Below, piece by piece: positions 1 through 7,600 of a DNA stretch of 24,549 nt. Source of the stretch: an uncultured Fibrobacter sp. Lineage in GTDB: Bacteria; Fibrobacterota; Fibrobacteria; Fibrobacterales; Fibrobacteraceae. Below the pieces are notes generated by a model that was not told the origin of the DNA, made no database searches, and worked only from the letters and a program-made list of their open reading frames with translations. The stretch's first letter is position 1. Every line of letters begins with the position of its first letter. The position numbers were made by a program, and so were the translations under genes. The stretch is taken from contig NZ_ONDD01000031.1 in assembly GCF_900316465.1 (NCBI RefSeq), forward strand, positions 1 to 24,549. Reading direction: 5' to 3'.

Positions 1-291
1 TCGAGAGGACCTCTCCAGGTTCCCGAAACGGAAGACCCGATCTTTGCGAATGCACTTGACCGCCTGCGCGTAAGCCGCGTGAACCCTGAACTTTTGAAAA
101 CACTGGAGGCAAACATGTTCGACCGTCATGAATACGAGGTTCTCGAAGCCGAAGCCTTCTTGAAGGGCCAAGCAAATGGCGCACGGCAGGAACGTGAAAA
201 AAACGAAGTTCGCGACTCAAAACGGGCTGACTTCTTGCGTTCGCAGAATGTGCCGGAGAACGTTATTTCAGCGATGCTTTCACTTAAGTAG
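1..291 (+). CDS. C-terminal part of a probable Rpn-family nuclease/putative transposase (5' end outside window)
   Basis: The frame is open from base 1 to the TAA ending at 291, so the gene starts upstream and only about 96 C-terminal residues are visible. What is seen is a helical, charged tail: a segment with MFDRHEYEVLEAEAF, then Gly/Ala/Arg/Glu-rich residues (KGQANGARQEREK), then a short terminal helix SQNVPENVISAMLSL. This arrangement resembles the tail of Rpn/PD-(D/E)XK nuclease-family transposase-like proteins, which end in a charged coiled stretch and a small motif of the type 'G-x-x-x-x-x-I'. The catalytic domain is not in the window, so the family call is an inference from tail architecture only. 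A GTG at 79 could be a start but the reading frame continues coherently upstream of it. A hairpin terminator follows directly. Confidence 0.5.
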   Translation, partial: SRGPLQVPETEDPIFANALDRLRVSRVNPELLKTLEANMFDRHEYEVLEAEAFLKGQANGARQEREKNEVRDSKRADFLRSQNVPENVISAMLSLK

Positions 292-300
292 TCTATACAC

Positions 301-328
301 AAAAAGGTAGTCAAAAGGCTACCTTTTT
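301..328 (+). terminator. Intrinsic terminator, probably bidirectional
   Basis: The arms AAAAAGGTAG (301-310) and CTACCTTTTT (319-328) are perfectly complementary. Two further pairs (one G-U) can close the stem onto an AAAA loop. The T run lies in the 3' arm on either strand, so it can end the plus-strand gene at 291 and the minus-strand gene ending at 387. Confidence 0.8.
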
Positions 329-386
329 GATGCTTGGGACGATTTATTAAAATTGTCCAAAAACCAGTCGCACGACACAGAAGCAA

Positions 387-1142
387 TTAGTTAGCCGTTT
401 CCGTCTTTTTTTCCTGCTGGCTTTGCCATTTTCTACGAAGAGTAGCAACGAGAACAACAGCGGGGATTGTCACGCGATAAGCGGGGCCTGCAATATCTAC
501 AGCGGTCCAGATTCCGGTCAGAATAAGTCCAATGGGCCCCGCAAGCACAGCAAGGCCTCTTGACAGCGTGATGTTTCCGGCTAAAGCGAGGCCTCGACCA
601 AAGAGGAAATTTGCGACAGCGTTTGCCACCGTGAGAGCCAACTGATATGACATAAATCCACCTGCAACAAAAGCAAGCTGGAATGTTCCCAACAAAATTT
701 CCGGTGTCATTGTTTCCGAGTTTGCAAGCCCCATCGTACCTGCGAGTTGCCTCAGTTCTTCTTCACTCATTTTCTTAAGCGAATCAGACAAAATCTTCAT
801 CAAGAGTTCATTTTCAATATCATTGACGCTAGCGTCTTTATTGAATTTGACCTTGACCCTGCTACAAACATCCGTCAGGACCTCTCTATACAAAACGCCC
901 TTGCCACTACGGAACATGGTTGCAAAAGTATTTGCACCAAAGCACTGAATTTCAGCAGCGATTTCTTGCCAATACTGATGATGATCTGGTTGATGTTTTT
1001 TGTAAAGTTCGCTTTTGACAAGTTCTCCTGTCATGCGCTCCGCACCATCTCTGTCATGGATCAAACACAAGACAAGATCATTTAAATCGGCCGACTCCAT
1101 CTGCCCCAAAAAAACAAGATCTTCATCTTCACGATATACCAT
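387..1142 (-). CDS. yaaW: YaaW-like protein (UPF0174, DUF3944-type N-terminus)
   Basis: This 251-residue protein matches Escherichia coli YaaW along its length as I recall that sequence. The N-terminal YREDEDLVFL resembles the DUF3944 motif. The middle has the HQYWQEIAAEIQCFGANT-type segment, and the C-terminal YRVTIPAVVLVATLRR is nearly the same as in YaaW. Residues about 150-225 form a hydrophobic, Gly/Ala-rich region that could sit in or on the membrane. The biochemical function of the family is unknown. The start is placed at 1142 because AAGGAG lies 6 bases upstream of this ATG; a longer frame from a TTG at 1166 would put that Shine-Dalgarno sequence inside the gene. It lies downstream of glnN but a strong terminator separates them, so it is probably transcribed alone. 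Confidence 0.8.
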   Translation of the reverse strand: MVYREDEDLVFLGQMESADLNDLVLCLIHDRDGAERMTGELVKSELYKKHQPDHHQYWQEIAAEIQCFGANTFATMFRSGKGVLYREVLTDVCSRVKVKFNKDASVNDIENELLMKILSDSLKKMSEEELRQLAGTMGLANSETMTPEILLGTFQLAFVAGGFMSYQLALTVANAVANFLFGRGLALAGNITLSRGLAVLAGPIGLILTGIWTAVDIAGPAYRVTIPAVVLVATLRRKWQSQQEKKTETAN

Positions 1143-1180
1143 TTTTATCTCCTTCTCACTTGACAAAACGGTCTATTAGC

Positions 1181-1209
1181 AATATAATCAATTTTTCTAA
1201 AAGGAGCAA
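1181..1209 (-). promoter_or_regulatory. Weak candidate sigma70-type promoter for the yaaW-like gene
   Basis: On the minus strand TTGCTC (1204-1209) and TATATT (1181-1186) are 17 bases apart. The -10 is good (5/6) and the -35 poor (3/6). It lies just past the glnN terminator and would give a leader of about 33 bases before the ATG at 1142. Confidence 0.3.
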
Positions 1210-1210
1210 C

Positions 1211-1236
1211 AAAAAAGCCCCGGTCAAGCCGGGGCT
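1211..1236 (-). terminator. Rho-independent terminator of glnN
   Basis: On the minus strand an 8-bp GC-rich stem AGCCCCGG/CCGGGGCT with a 5-base loop is followed directly by TTTTTT-like sequence (the six A's at 1211-1216 on the plus strand). It lies 24 bases past the glnN stop. Confidence 0.85.
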
Positions 1237-1260
1237 ACAAAAGCATTGCAAAGCTTTTCA

Positions 1261-3381
1261 TCAATAGATGAAAAGCATCTCACGATACTTCGGCAGAGGC
1301 CACATTTCGTCGGGGACGACCTTTTCGAGGCCATCGACAACCTTGCGCAAAGCGGCCATCGCATCGAGAATACCTTCGTGCAGGCCGTTCAGGCTTTCTT
1401 CCATGGTAGCGATGGCGGCACTCAGGTTCTTGACGCCTTCACCCAGAGACTTCACGTACGCATCGACGCCGGGGAAGCCCTGGTTCAGAGCCATTTCGTT
1501 GGTCTTTAACGCGCTGGAGTAAGCTTCGACGACCTTCGGCAAGATGATGTTTTTGGCCATGTCGCGGCAGACTTCGCCTTCGATGTGAATGCGCTTGTGG
1601 AAATCTTCGACGTTGATTTCGTAGCGGGACTCCATTTCGCGGCGGTTCATGACGCCATACTTTTCGAACAACTGAATATTTTCTTCCTTGGTGAGAGCCT
1701 TGAGGGCTTCCACGGAGGTACGAATATTCGGGAGACCGCGGCGTTCAGCTTCGGCAACCCATTCGTCGGTGTAGCCGTTACCGTTGAAGATGACGCGCTT
1801 GTGTTCCTTCACGATCTTCTGCAAAATCTTTTGCAGGCCCGTGTGGAAGTTCTTTTCGTCAAGCTTTTCGAGCTGTTCCGAAATCATGTCGAAAGCTTCG
1901 GCCACGATGGTGTTCAGAACCACGTTCGGCTCAGAGCAGCTCTGGCTGGAACCCGGTGCACGGAATTCGAACTTGTTGCCGGTGAAGGCGAACGGAGAAG
2001 TTCTGTTACGGTCGGTGGCATCGCGCGGCAAAGCCGGGAGCATGTCGGCACCAATGCGGAGTGCACCGGCTTGCTTGCTGGACTTGGGCACGCCTTGTTC
2101 AATCTGTTCGATGACGTCCATGAGCTGGTCGCCGAGGAACATGGAAACGATTGCCGGAGGAGCTTCGTTTGCACCGAGGCGATGGTCGTTGCCGGCGCCA
2201 GCAGTCGTCATGCGGAGCAAGTCAGCATGGGTGTCGACAGCGTAAATGATGGCGCAGAGCGTGGTGAGGAACACGGCGTTCTGGTGCGGGTCCTTGCCCG
2301 GATTGAGCAAGTTACCCTTACCGTAAGACACGGACCAGTTGTTGTGTTTGCCGGAACCATTCACGCCAGCGAAAGGCTTTTCGTGGAGCAAGCAAACGAG
2401 GCCATTCTTGTCGGCCACATTGCGGAGCACTTCCATGATTTGCATGTTGTGGTCGCAAGCGAGGTTCACTTCTTCGAACATCGGGGCCAGTTCGAACTGG
2501 GCAGGCGCCACTTCGTTGTGGCGAGTCTTGGCCGGAATGCCGAGCTTCCAGAGTTCGATTTCCACTTCGTTCATGAAGTTCAGAATGCGAGCCGGGATGC
2601 TACCGAAGTAGTGGTCATCCATCTGTTGGTGCTTTGCAGGAGCGGCACCGAACAGCGTGCGGCCAGCTTGGTACAGGTCGGGGCGTTGCAGGTAAAAGCG
2701 CTTGTCGATCAGGAAGTATTCCTGTTCGGCACCGAGCGTGACCGTCGTCTTCTTCGGGCCCGCCTTAAAGCAGGTCATGAGACGGCGAGTCGATTTAGAA
2801 AGAGCTTGCAAGCTGCGCAGGAGCGGAGTCTTCTTGTCGAGCGCTTCGCCGGTGTAGCTACAGAAAGCCGTCGGAATGCAGAGCGTGGCACCGTTGCCAT
2901 GGCGCTTGAGGAATGCCGGGCTGGTCGGATCCCAGGCGGTATAGCCGCGGGCTTCGAACGTAGAACGGAGTCCCCCACTCGGGAAGCTAGAAGCGTCCGG
3001 TTCGCCAACAATCAAGTTCTTGCCGCTAAAGGCCATGATGGCGCGGCAACCGTCAGGTTCAAGGAAGGAGTCATGCTTTTCGGCAGTGGAACCGGTGAGC
3101 GGCTGGAACCAGTGGGTAAAGTGCGTGGCACCGCGGTCCATCGCCCACTTCTTCATGGCGTGGGCCACATCGCCTGCGATACTCGGATCGAGGGCGGCAC
3201 CTTCGTTAATGGTTGCAATCAGCTTTTCGCAGACATCCTTGGGCAAGTATTCGCGCATGGCGTCGATGTTGAACACATCTTCGCCATAGAAATCCACATT
3301 CACCGGACCGGCCGGCTTGACGGGCGCGGTAGGGGCCTTTGCGATTTCGTTGATGGTCTTTTTGCGGTAGCTTACGCTCAT
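1261..3381 (-). CDS. glnN: Type III glutamine synthetase (GSIII)
   Basis: This enzyme makes glutamine from glutamate, ammonia and ATP and is the entry point for ammonia assimilation in the cytoplasm. The 706-residue length is typical of GSIII and much longer than GSI/GSII (about 350-470). Hallmarks seen: the GSIII N-terminal domain with ATHFTHWFQPLTG (about 85-97) and EPDASSFPSGGLRSTFEARG (127-146), the catalytic-domain motif LGAEQEYFLID (216-226), the ATP-binding region NGSGKHNNWS (341-350), and DRNRTSPFAFTGNKFEFR (457-474). GSIII is believed to act as a dodecamer. An AGAGG Shine-Dalgarno element precedes the ATG. The gene stands alone between its own promoter and terminator and is transcribed away from a NifA/NtrC-like regulator, which suggests nitrogen-responsive control. 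No missing catalytic motif was noticed. Confidence 0.97.
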   Translation of the reverse strand: MSVSYRKKTINEIAKAPTAPVKPAGPVNVDFYGEDVFNIDAMREYLPKDVCEKLIATINEGAALDPSIAGDVAHAMKKWAMDRGATHFTHWFQPLTGSTAEKHDSFLEPDGCRAIMAFSGKNLIVGEPDASSFPSGGLRSTFEARGYTAWDPTSPAFLKRHGNGATLCIPTAFCSYTGEALDKKTPLLRSLQALSKSTRRLMTCFKAGPKKTTVTLGAEQEYFLIDKRFYLQRPDLYQAGRTLFGAAPAKHQQMDDHYFGSIPARILNFMNEVEIELWKLGIPAKTRHNEVAPAQFELAPMFEEVNLACDHNMQIMEVLRNVADKNGLVCLLHEKPFAGVNGSGKHNNWSVSYGKGNLLNPGKDPHQNAVFLTTLCAIIYAVDTHADLLRMTTAGAGNDHRLGANEAPPAIVSMFLGDQLMDVIEQIEQGVPKSSKQAGALRIGADMLPALPRDATDRNRTSPFAFTGNKFEFRAPGSSQSCSEPNVVLNTIVAEAFDMISEQLEKLDEKNFHTGLQKILQKIVKEHKRVIFNGNGYTDEWVAEAERRGLPNIRTSVEALKALTKEENIQLFEKYGVMNRREMESRYEINVEDFHKRIHIEGEVCRDMAKNIILPKVVEAYSSALKTNEMALNQGFPGVDAYVKSLGEGVKNLSAAIATMEESLNGLHEGILDAMAALRKVVDGLEKVVPDEMWPLPKYREMLFIY

Positions 3382-3397
3382 TTTGAACCTCTTTTTT

Positions 3398-3410
3398 GCC
3401 GTTTTACGGC
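3398..3410. other. Small hairpin in the glnN 5' leader
   Basis: GCCGT-TTT-ACGGC is a perfect 5-bp stem. On the glnN (minus) strand it sits in the predicted leader about 17 bases before the start and just upstream of the AGAGG ribosome site. On the plus strand it is followed by TGTTTTTT, so it could also look like a terminator, but no plus-strand gene lies upstream. Its role is unknown. Confidence 0.35.
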
Positions 3411-3488
3411 TGTTTTTTAATTTATGGAAGGAAATTAGGAATAAAAACGGGGGTTGGCACCCGAAATTTACAGGTTTTGAAACAAAAT

Positions 3489-3508
3489 ATTTTACAATAT
3501 TGTAAAAT
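3489..3508. promoter_or_regulatory. Operator-like palindrome 1 between glnN and the regulator gene
   Basis: TTTTACAATATTGTAAAA (3490-3507) is a perfect palindrome that extends by one more pair to 20 bp. Its core TTACA-N4-TGTAA recurs 29 bp away. It covers the predicted glnN transcription start and the edge of the -10 box. The binding protein is unknown; the adjacent regulator is one candidate. Confidence 0.6.
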
Positions 3509-3535
3509 TATACTAGATTATTACAAAAATGTAAA
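3507..3535 (-). promoter_or_regulatory. glnN promoter (sigma70-type)
   Basis: On the minus strand TTTACA (3530-3535, 5/6 match to TTGACA) and TATAAT (3507-3512, 6/6) are separated by exactly 17 bases. The start of transcription would fall near 3500, giving a leader of about 120 bases. Each promoter element overlaps one of the two inverted repeats in this region. Confidence 0.7.
3521..3534. promoter_or_regulatory. Operator-like palindrome 2 (second copy of TTACA-N4-TGTAA)
   Basis: TTACA-AAAA-TGTAA repeats the core of palindrome 1 with the same half-site length and spacer length. It overlaps the glnN -35 box and ends 6 bases before the ATG of the divergent regulator, so a bound protein could affect both genes. 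Confidence 0.55.
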
Positions 3536-3540
3536 ACAAT

Positions 3541-4584
3541 ATGACCGAATCCGAAGAAATAGAACGGCTGAAAGCCGAAATCAAGGCACTGCGCAATATC
3601 ATCGACGAAAAACCCGGCAAGATGGTCGGCAACAGCGGCGAAATGCGCGAGGTCTACAAGCAAATTAAGAAGTGCGCCAAGAACGACGCACAAGTGCTTA
3701 TCTATGGCAACGATGGCACGGGCAAGGAACTCACCGCCCACACCATCGCAGAACTTTCCGCCCGCAAGGAACACCCCTTTGTCGTAATGGGTTGCGCAAA
3801 CCTGAGCGAAGGCTTCGGCAACCCGGCGAACACATTCGAAAGCGAACTCTTTGGCTACGAACGCGGTGCATTCATCGGCGCAAACAGCCGCCACTTGGGC
3901 AAAGCCGAAGTGGCGAACGGCGGCACGCTATTTCTGGACGACGTCTCGGCGCTCAGCCCGAAGAACCAGGAGATTTTGCTGCGGTTCATGCAAGACCAGA
4001 GCTTTTACCGCCAAGGCGGCAATATTCGCCTACACAGCGATGTACGCCTGATTGCGGCATCTAGCAAGAATCTCGAAAGTCTGATGCAGCAAAAGCTTTT
4101 CCGCGAAGACTTATTCTACCGCCTGAACATCGTGCAAATCTCGCTCCCCGACTTGGCGCAGCGCAAGAGTGACATTTTGCTTTTGGCGGAGCATTTTATT
4201 TCGCAAGTGAACCTGAAGTACGGCACGCATGTGGTGCGTCTCTCGACGCCCGCGATTGACATGCTCATGAGTTACCATTGGCCAGGCAATGTGCAAGAGC
4301 TTGAAAACTGCATTGAGCGTGCAGCCCTCGCCACCAGCGACGACTGCATTCATTCGCACAACTTGCCACCCACCTTGCAGACCGATGAATCGGCCCGCAA
4401 GCCCATGCTCCCAAATCAGATTGCACCGCTGTCAACGCTCATGGACACCTACGAAAAAGAAATCCTGAGCGAGGCGCTAAAAAGAAACGGCGGCAACATG
4501 TCTGCTGCCGCACGGGATTTAAGCATTTCGCCGAGAGTCATGCACTACAAGGTGCATCGATTAAAAATAAATATATCAGGCTAA
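3541..4584 (+). CDS. NifA/NtrC-type AAA+ transcriptional regulator with Fis-type HTH, altered sigma54-contact loop
   Basis: This is a 347-residue bacterial enhancer-binding protein reduced to a short N-terminal coiled segment (1-25), an AAA+ domain (about 28-270) and a Fis-like helix-turn-helix (about 316-343). Seen in order: Walker A GNDGTGKE (56-63), loop 1 GAFIGA (109-114; usual GAFTGA), Walker B GGTLFLDD (127-134; usual ending DE), the arginine-finger region FREDLFYRL (187-195) and WPGNVQELENC (247-257). The C-terminal part resembles NifA. There is no GAF, PAS or receiver domain. The Thr-to-Ile change in the loop that touches sigma54, and the Asp in place of the Walker B Glu, raise doubt that it is a normal sigma54 activator. 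Divergent placement from glnN suggests a nitrogen role. No clear Shine-Dalgarno sequence precedes the ATG; operator 2 lies there instead. Confidence 0.85.
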   Translation: MTESEEIERLKAEIKALRNIIDEKPGKMVGNSGEMREVYKQIKKCAKNDAQVLIYGNDGTGKELTAHTIAELSARKEHPFVVMGCANLSEGFGNPANTFESELFGYERGAFIGANSRHLGKAEVANGGTLFLDDVSALSPKNQEILLRFMQDQSFYRQGGNIRLHSDVRLIAASSKNLESLMQQKLFREDLFYRLNIVQISLPDLAQRKSDILLLAEHFISQVNLKYGTHVVRLSTPAIDMLMSYHWPGNVQELENCIERAALATSDDCIHSHNLPPTLQTDESARKPMLPNQIAPLSTLMDTYEKEILSEALKRNGGNMSAAARDLSISPRVMHYKVHRLKINISG

Positions 4585-4586
4585 GA

Positions 4587-4688
4587 AAGGAGATCCCGGG
4601 TCGGTGCCCGGGACGACAAGAATGGGTCGGTGGCCGGGAAGACAAGAAAGCGTCGAACCCACAGTGGGTCAGCGCCCGGGACGACATT
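4587..4688. repeat. Cluster of short palindromic repeats (three related units)
   Basis: Unit 1 (4587-4622) has the stem CCCGGG (4595-4600) / CCCGGG (4607-4612) between GGAGAT and ACGACA. A 25-base part of it is repeated at 4624-4648 with two mismatches that break the stem, giving a 26-base period. A third, partial unit is at 4666-4688. Between the second and third lies another small hairpin, ACCCAC-A-GTGGGT (4657-4669). The cluster fills the gap between two convergent genes. It has no T run, so it is not a typical terminator. Single units with the same ends are at 13415-13443 and 17152-17182. Confidence 0.65.
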
Positions 4689-7600
4689 CTACCTAACATT
4701 CACCTGGACGGCGGCCTTGCCGACGCGCACGGTGTAGCTACCAGGCTTGGCAACTTCCACACGTTCAGAGCCGTTTGAAACAATTCCGCGTTTCACGACA
4801 CGACCATCCATATCGAACACTACAATGCGGTCACCCACTTGCGCTTCTTCAATGTTGAACGCGCGAGAATCAAGCACCACATTAAAGCGGACAGTTTGTT
4901 TCTTGAAGGTCGCCACATACACGTCATCTTCAAGCACCCACTTGCTGAACGTGTAAGTCACCTTACCCTCGGTGTAATCCTTCGGCGTCACACTGCGCAA
5001 GGCGCGAGCAATGGTCGTATCGTAACGATCCGTGTAAATGATTACGATTTCGCCCTTTTCACCATTAGCGTCGTAGCGGATTGTCTTCTGGAACAGCGGA
5101 TACAAGCTCTTGTTACCAGAATCCTTTTCACGCATTGCCTTTACGCGGTCGCCACGGCCCTTCGTCTTTGTATACCAGCCATTGAACATCCAGCTCGCAT
5201 CAGACTTCATGACCGCATTCGGCAACTTCGTCACTTCGCCATATTTATACCCAGCAAAGTTCTCGACCAATTCAGCACCCTTAGGCAGGTGGAAATTAAT
5301 CTTGAACAACAGGCTACCCGCCTTCACAAAGAGCGGTTCGTAAACACCCGTCTGCGTATTCAGAACAAACTTTGCAAACTCATATTCGTATAGTGAGTCA
5401 GCAGCCTTTGTCGGAAGCGGAATGACGGGATTATGATTTGCAAAAGCATCCTTGATCAACTTTTGCAATTCTTCGTCCGTTTTAAACTTGGGATCCTTGA
5501 TAATAATCGTATCTCGTTCGCCAGAACCATAAGCCACAACGATTTCTTTCTTACGTTCAGACTTTTCAAAAATCGGTTCGTAGACAGCCAACGAATCAGA
5601 CACCCACTTCAAGGTATAAACATACTTGTCATCAGCATTCTTGCTCGGAAGTTCAATCATCGGTTCATGCGACAGCAAGACTTCGCTAATCGCGTTGCTC
5701 ACCAACGAATCCGATTTCACGGCGCTGAGATCCACCCACAAAGTATCCTTGTCTTCTGAGCCATAATGAACCTTGACAAGCTTGGACCAATACGGATACA
5801 AAGTTATGTCAGCATCAGTGCCATACTTAGCGCCAAAATCATATTCCTTGGATCCGCCATCAGACAGCGTCCAACCAGCATGCAAGAAACTGACCCTGTA
5901 ATGTTCGTTGTAGTAAAGATACTTTTCCGACGAAAGCACTAACGAATCACCATGGGGCTTGTAATCAATTTCCACAGTTCCCATACCGCGAGAACCCGCT
6001 GCGTAAATCACTTCATACTGCATCGGGATCCATTTCGCATACAGCGTAAATGAGCCAAAATACCCCTGCGACACCTGGGTTGCCACATGCGAATAGTCGG
6101 GATTGTAGTACCAGCCATCAAACAGGTAGCCAACACGTACCTTCGGATTTTTAAAGACAATTGTTTCACTTTCAATCGTAAAGCTGGTGGGATTCGATTC
6201 ATCGTTTTCACCACCATCCATTTCGTAAGTGATTGTGTACGTTTCAAGTTTCCACTTGGCGTACAGGGTGATGTTTTTCGTGATAGCCGTGTTGAAATCA
6301 AAGGCGTTCTGGCAAGCGGCCTCGGTAAACCAGCCTTCGAAAGTATAGCCATCCGCAGTCGGCTCAGGCTTCACCGCCTTACCATTCTTTTTAATCTGCT
6401 GAGACTGCAATTCGTTACCTTTTCCCTGCACATCAAATGCAACAGTATAGGTTGCATCGGTCGACCAAACGGCATAATAGGTCAGGCCCTCTTCGGCAAC
6501 ACCCAGCTGTTTCAAAGGTTCCGTCGCCGTTTTATCAGTAGCCCAGCCGACAAAATAATACACATCATAAGGAGCAGGAGAAGCAACCGCAACGACAGAA
6601 TCACCGAGTCCAATTTTTTTCGTGGTAACACCCGGATTCACATCGTTATTATAATCAAACGTCACGTCAACTGTTTTTTTCCAGACCGCATACACAGTCC
6701 GTTGACCATAAGCCGTATCGAGGAACATTGATGTCACAGGAGCAGTCGCTGCAGGATCCATTGACCATCCCCAGAAAATACTATCTCCCGCATAAGTCGG
6801 AGACGTAATTTCGGCAGTCGTCACCAATTCTCCAAAGCGCAAATATTTAACCGTTTTTGCGCCTTCCGGGAAAGTTCCACCATTCGCATCGAATCTAATC
6901 GTATAAATAGTTTCGTTCTTATCGTTTTTCGAAACGCCCTGATTGGTAATGTGGTCCCCAGTAGACCATACTCCATCAGCTGAACAAGTAGAAGTAGATT
7001 CATCCCATTCACCATCGTTCAAAATGCACACAATTTGCAATTGGTTGAGTTCATCAGCCGCCTTAACACCTTCTGAAGAACCTTGAGCAACACCTTTATC
7101 CACATCATACTTATCGTAATAGGCGTTTCGAACAGTATTGTTTTTTTCAAAACGAAGGCCAATCACACCACCATCATGAGCAGTGGAATCGTTGATAAAC
7201 TTTCCTCCGTCGTAAACACAGGATTCGACTTTGACACCCTTATCCTTGACCTGGCCGACAACACCGCCCACATAAGCCTGACTTCCAGAAATCTGAATCG
7301 AAATAATGCTCAAGTTGTTTTTTACAAGACCCGCGGCAGCATTACCCACAATACCACCAACAGCCTGTCCCTTACCGCTATTGTAGACAATGCCCGACGC
7401 ATAACAACCTTCGACTGTTCCCGAAGCTTGCCAGGCGACAACCGTTCCCACGCTAATTTTATTCGCTTCACCAGCAAGAATCGAACCGATATCGGTTGCA
7501 GCCTTGATGTACACACTATCTAGAACAACATTCTTTACAGTTCCCTTATCCAGAGTAGCAATAAAGGCGATGTTTTGTCCATAGTTTCTATTGATAGCAG

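Noticed and set aside
126..386. 86-codon minus-strand frame overlapping the first gene and the terminator
   Set aside because: It runs through a perfect terminator hairpin and opposes a better supported coding frame.
1585..3420. 611-codon open frame on the plus strand opposite glnN
   Set aside because: It lies antisense to nearly all of a clearly identified GSIII gene, its product has no recognisable motif, and it is explained by codon bias of the glnN strand.
3454..3470. TTGGCAC followed by CCGAAATTTA as a sigma54 (-24/-12) promoter for the regulator
   Set aside because: The -24 part fits but there is no GC at the -12 position, so the match is half a site only.
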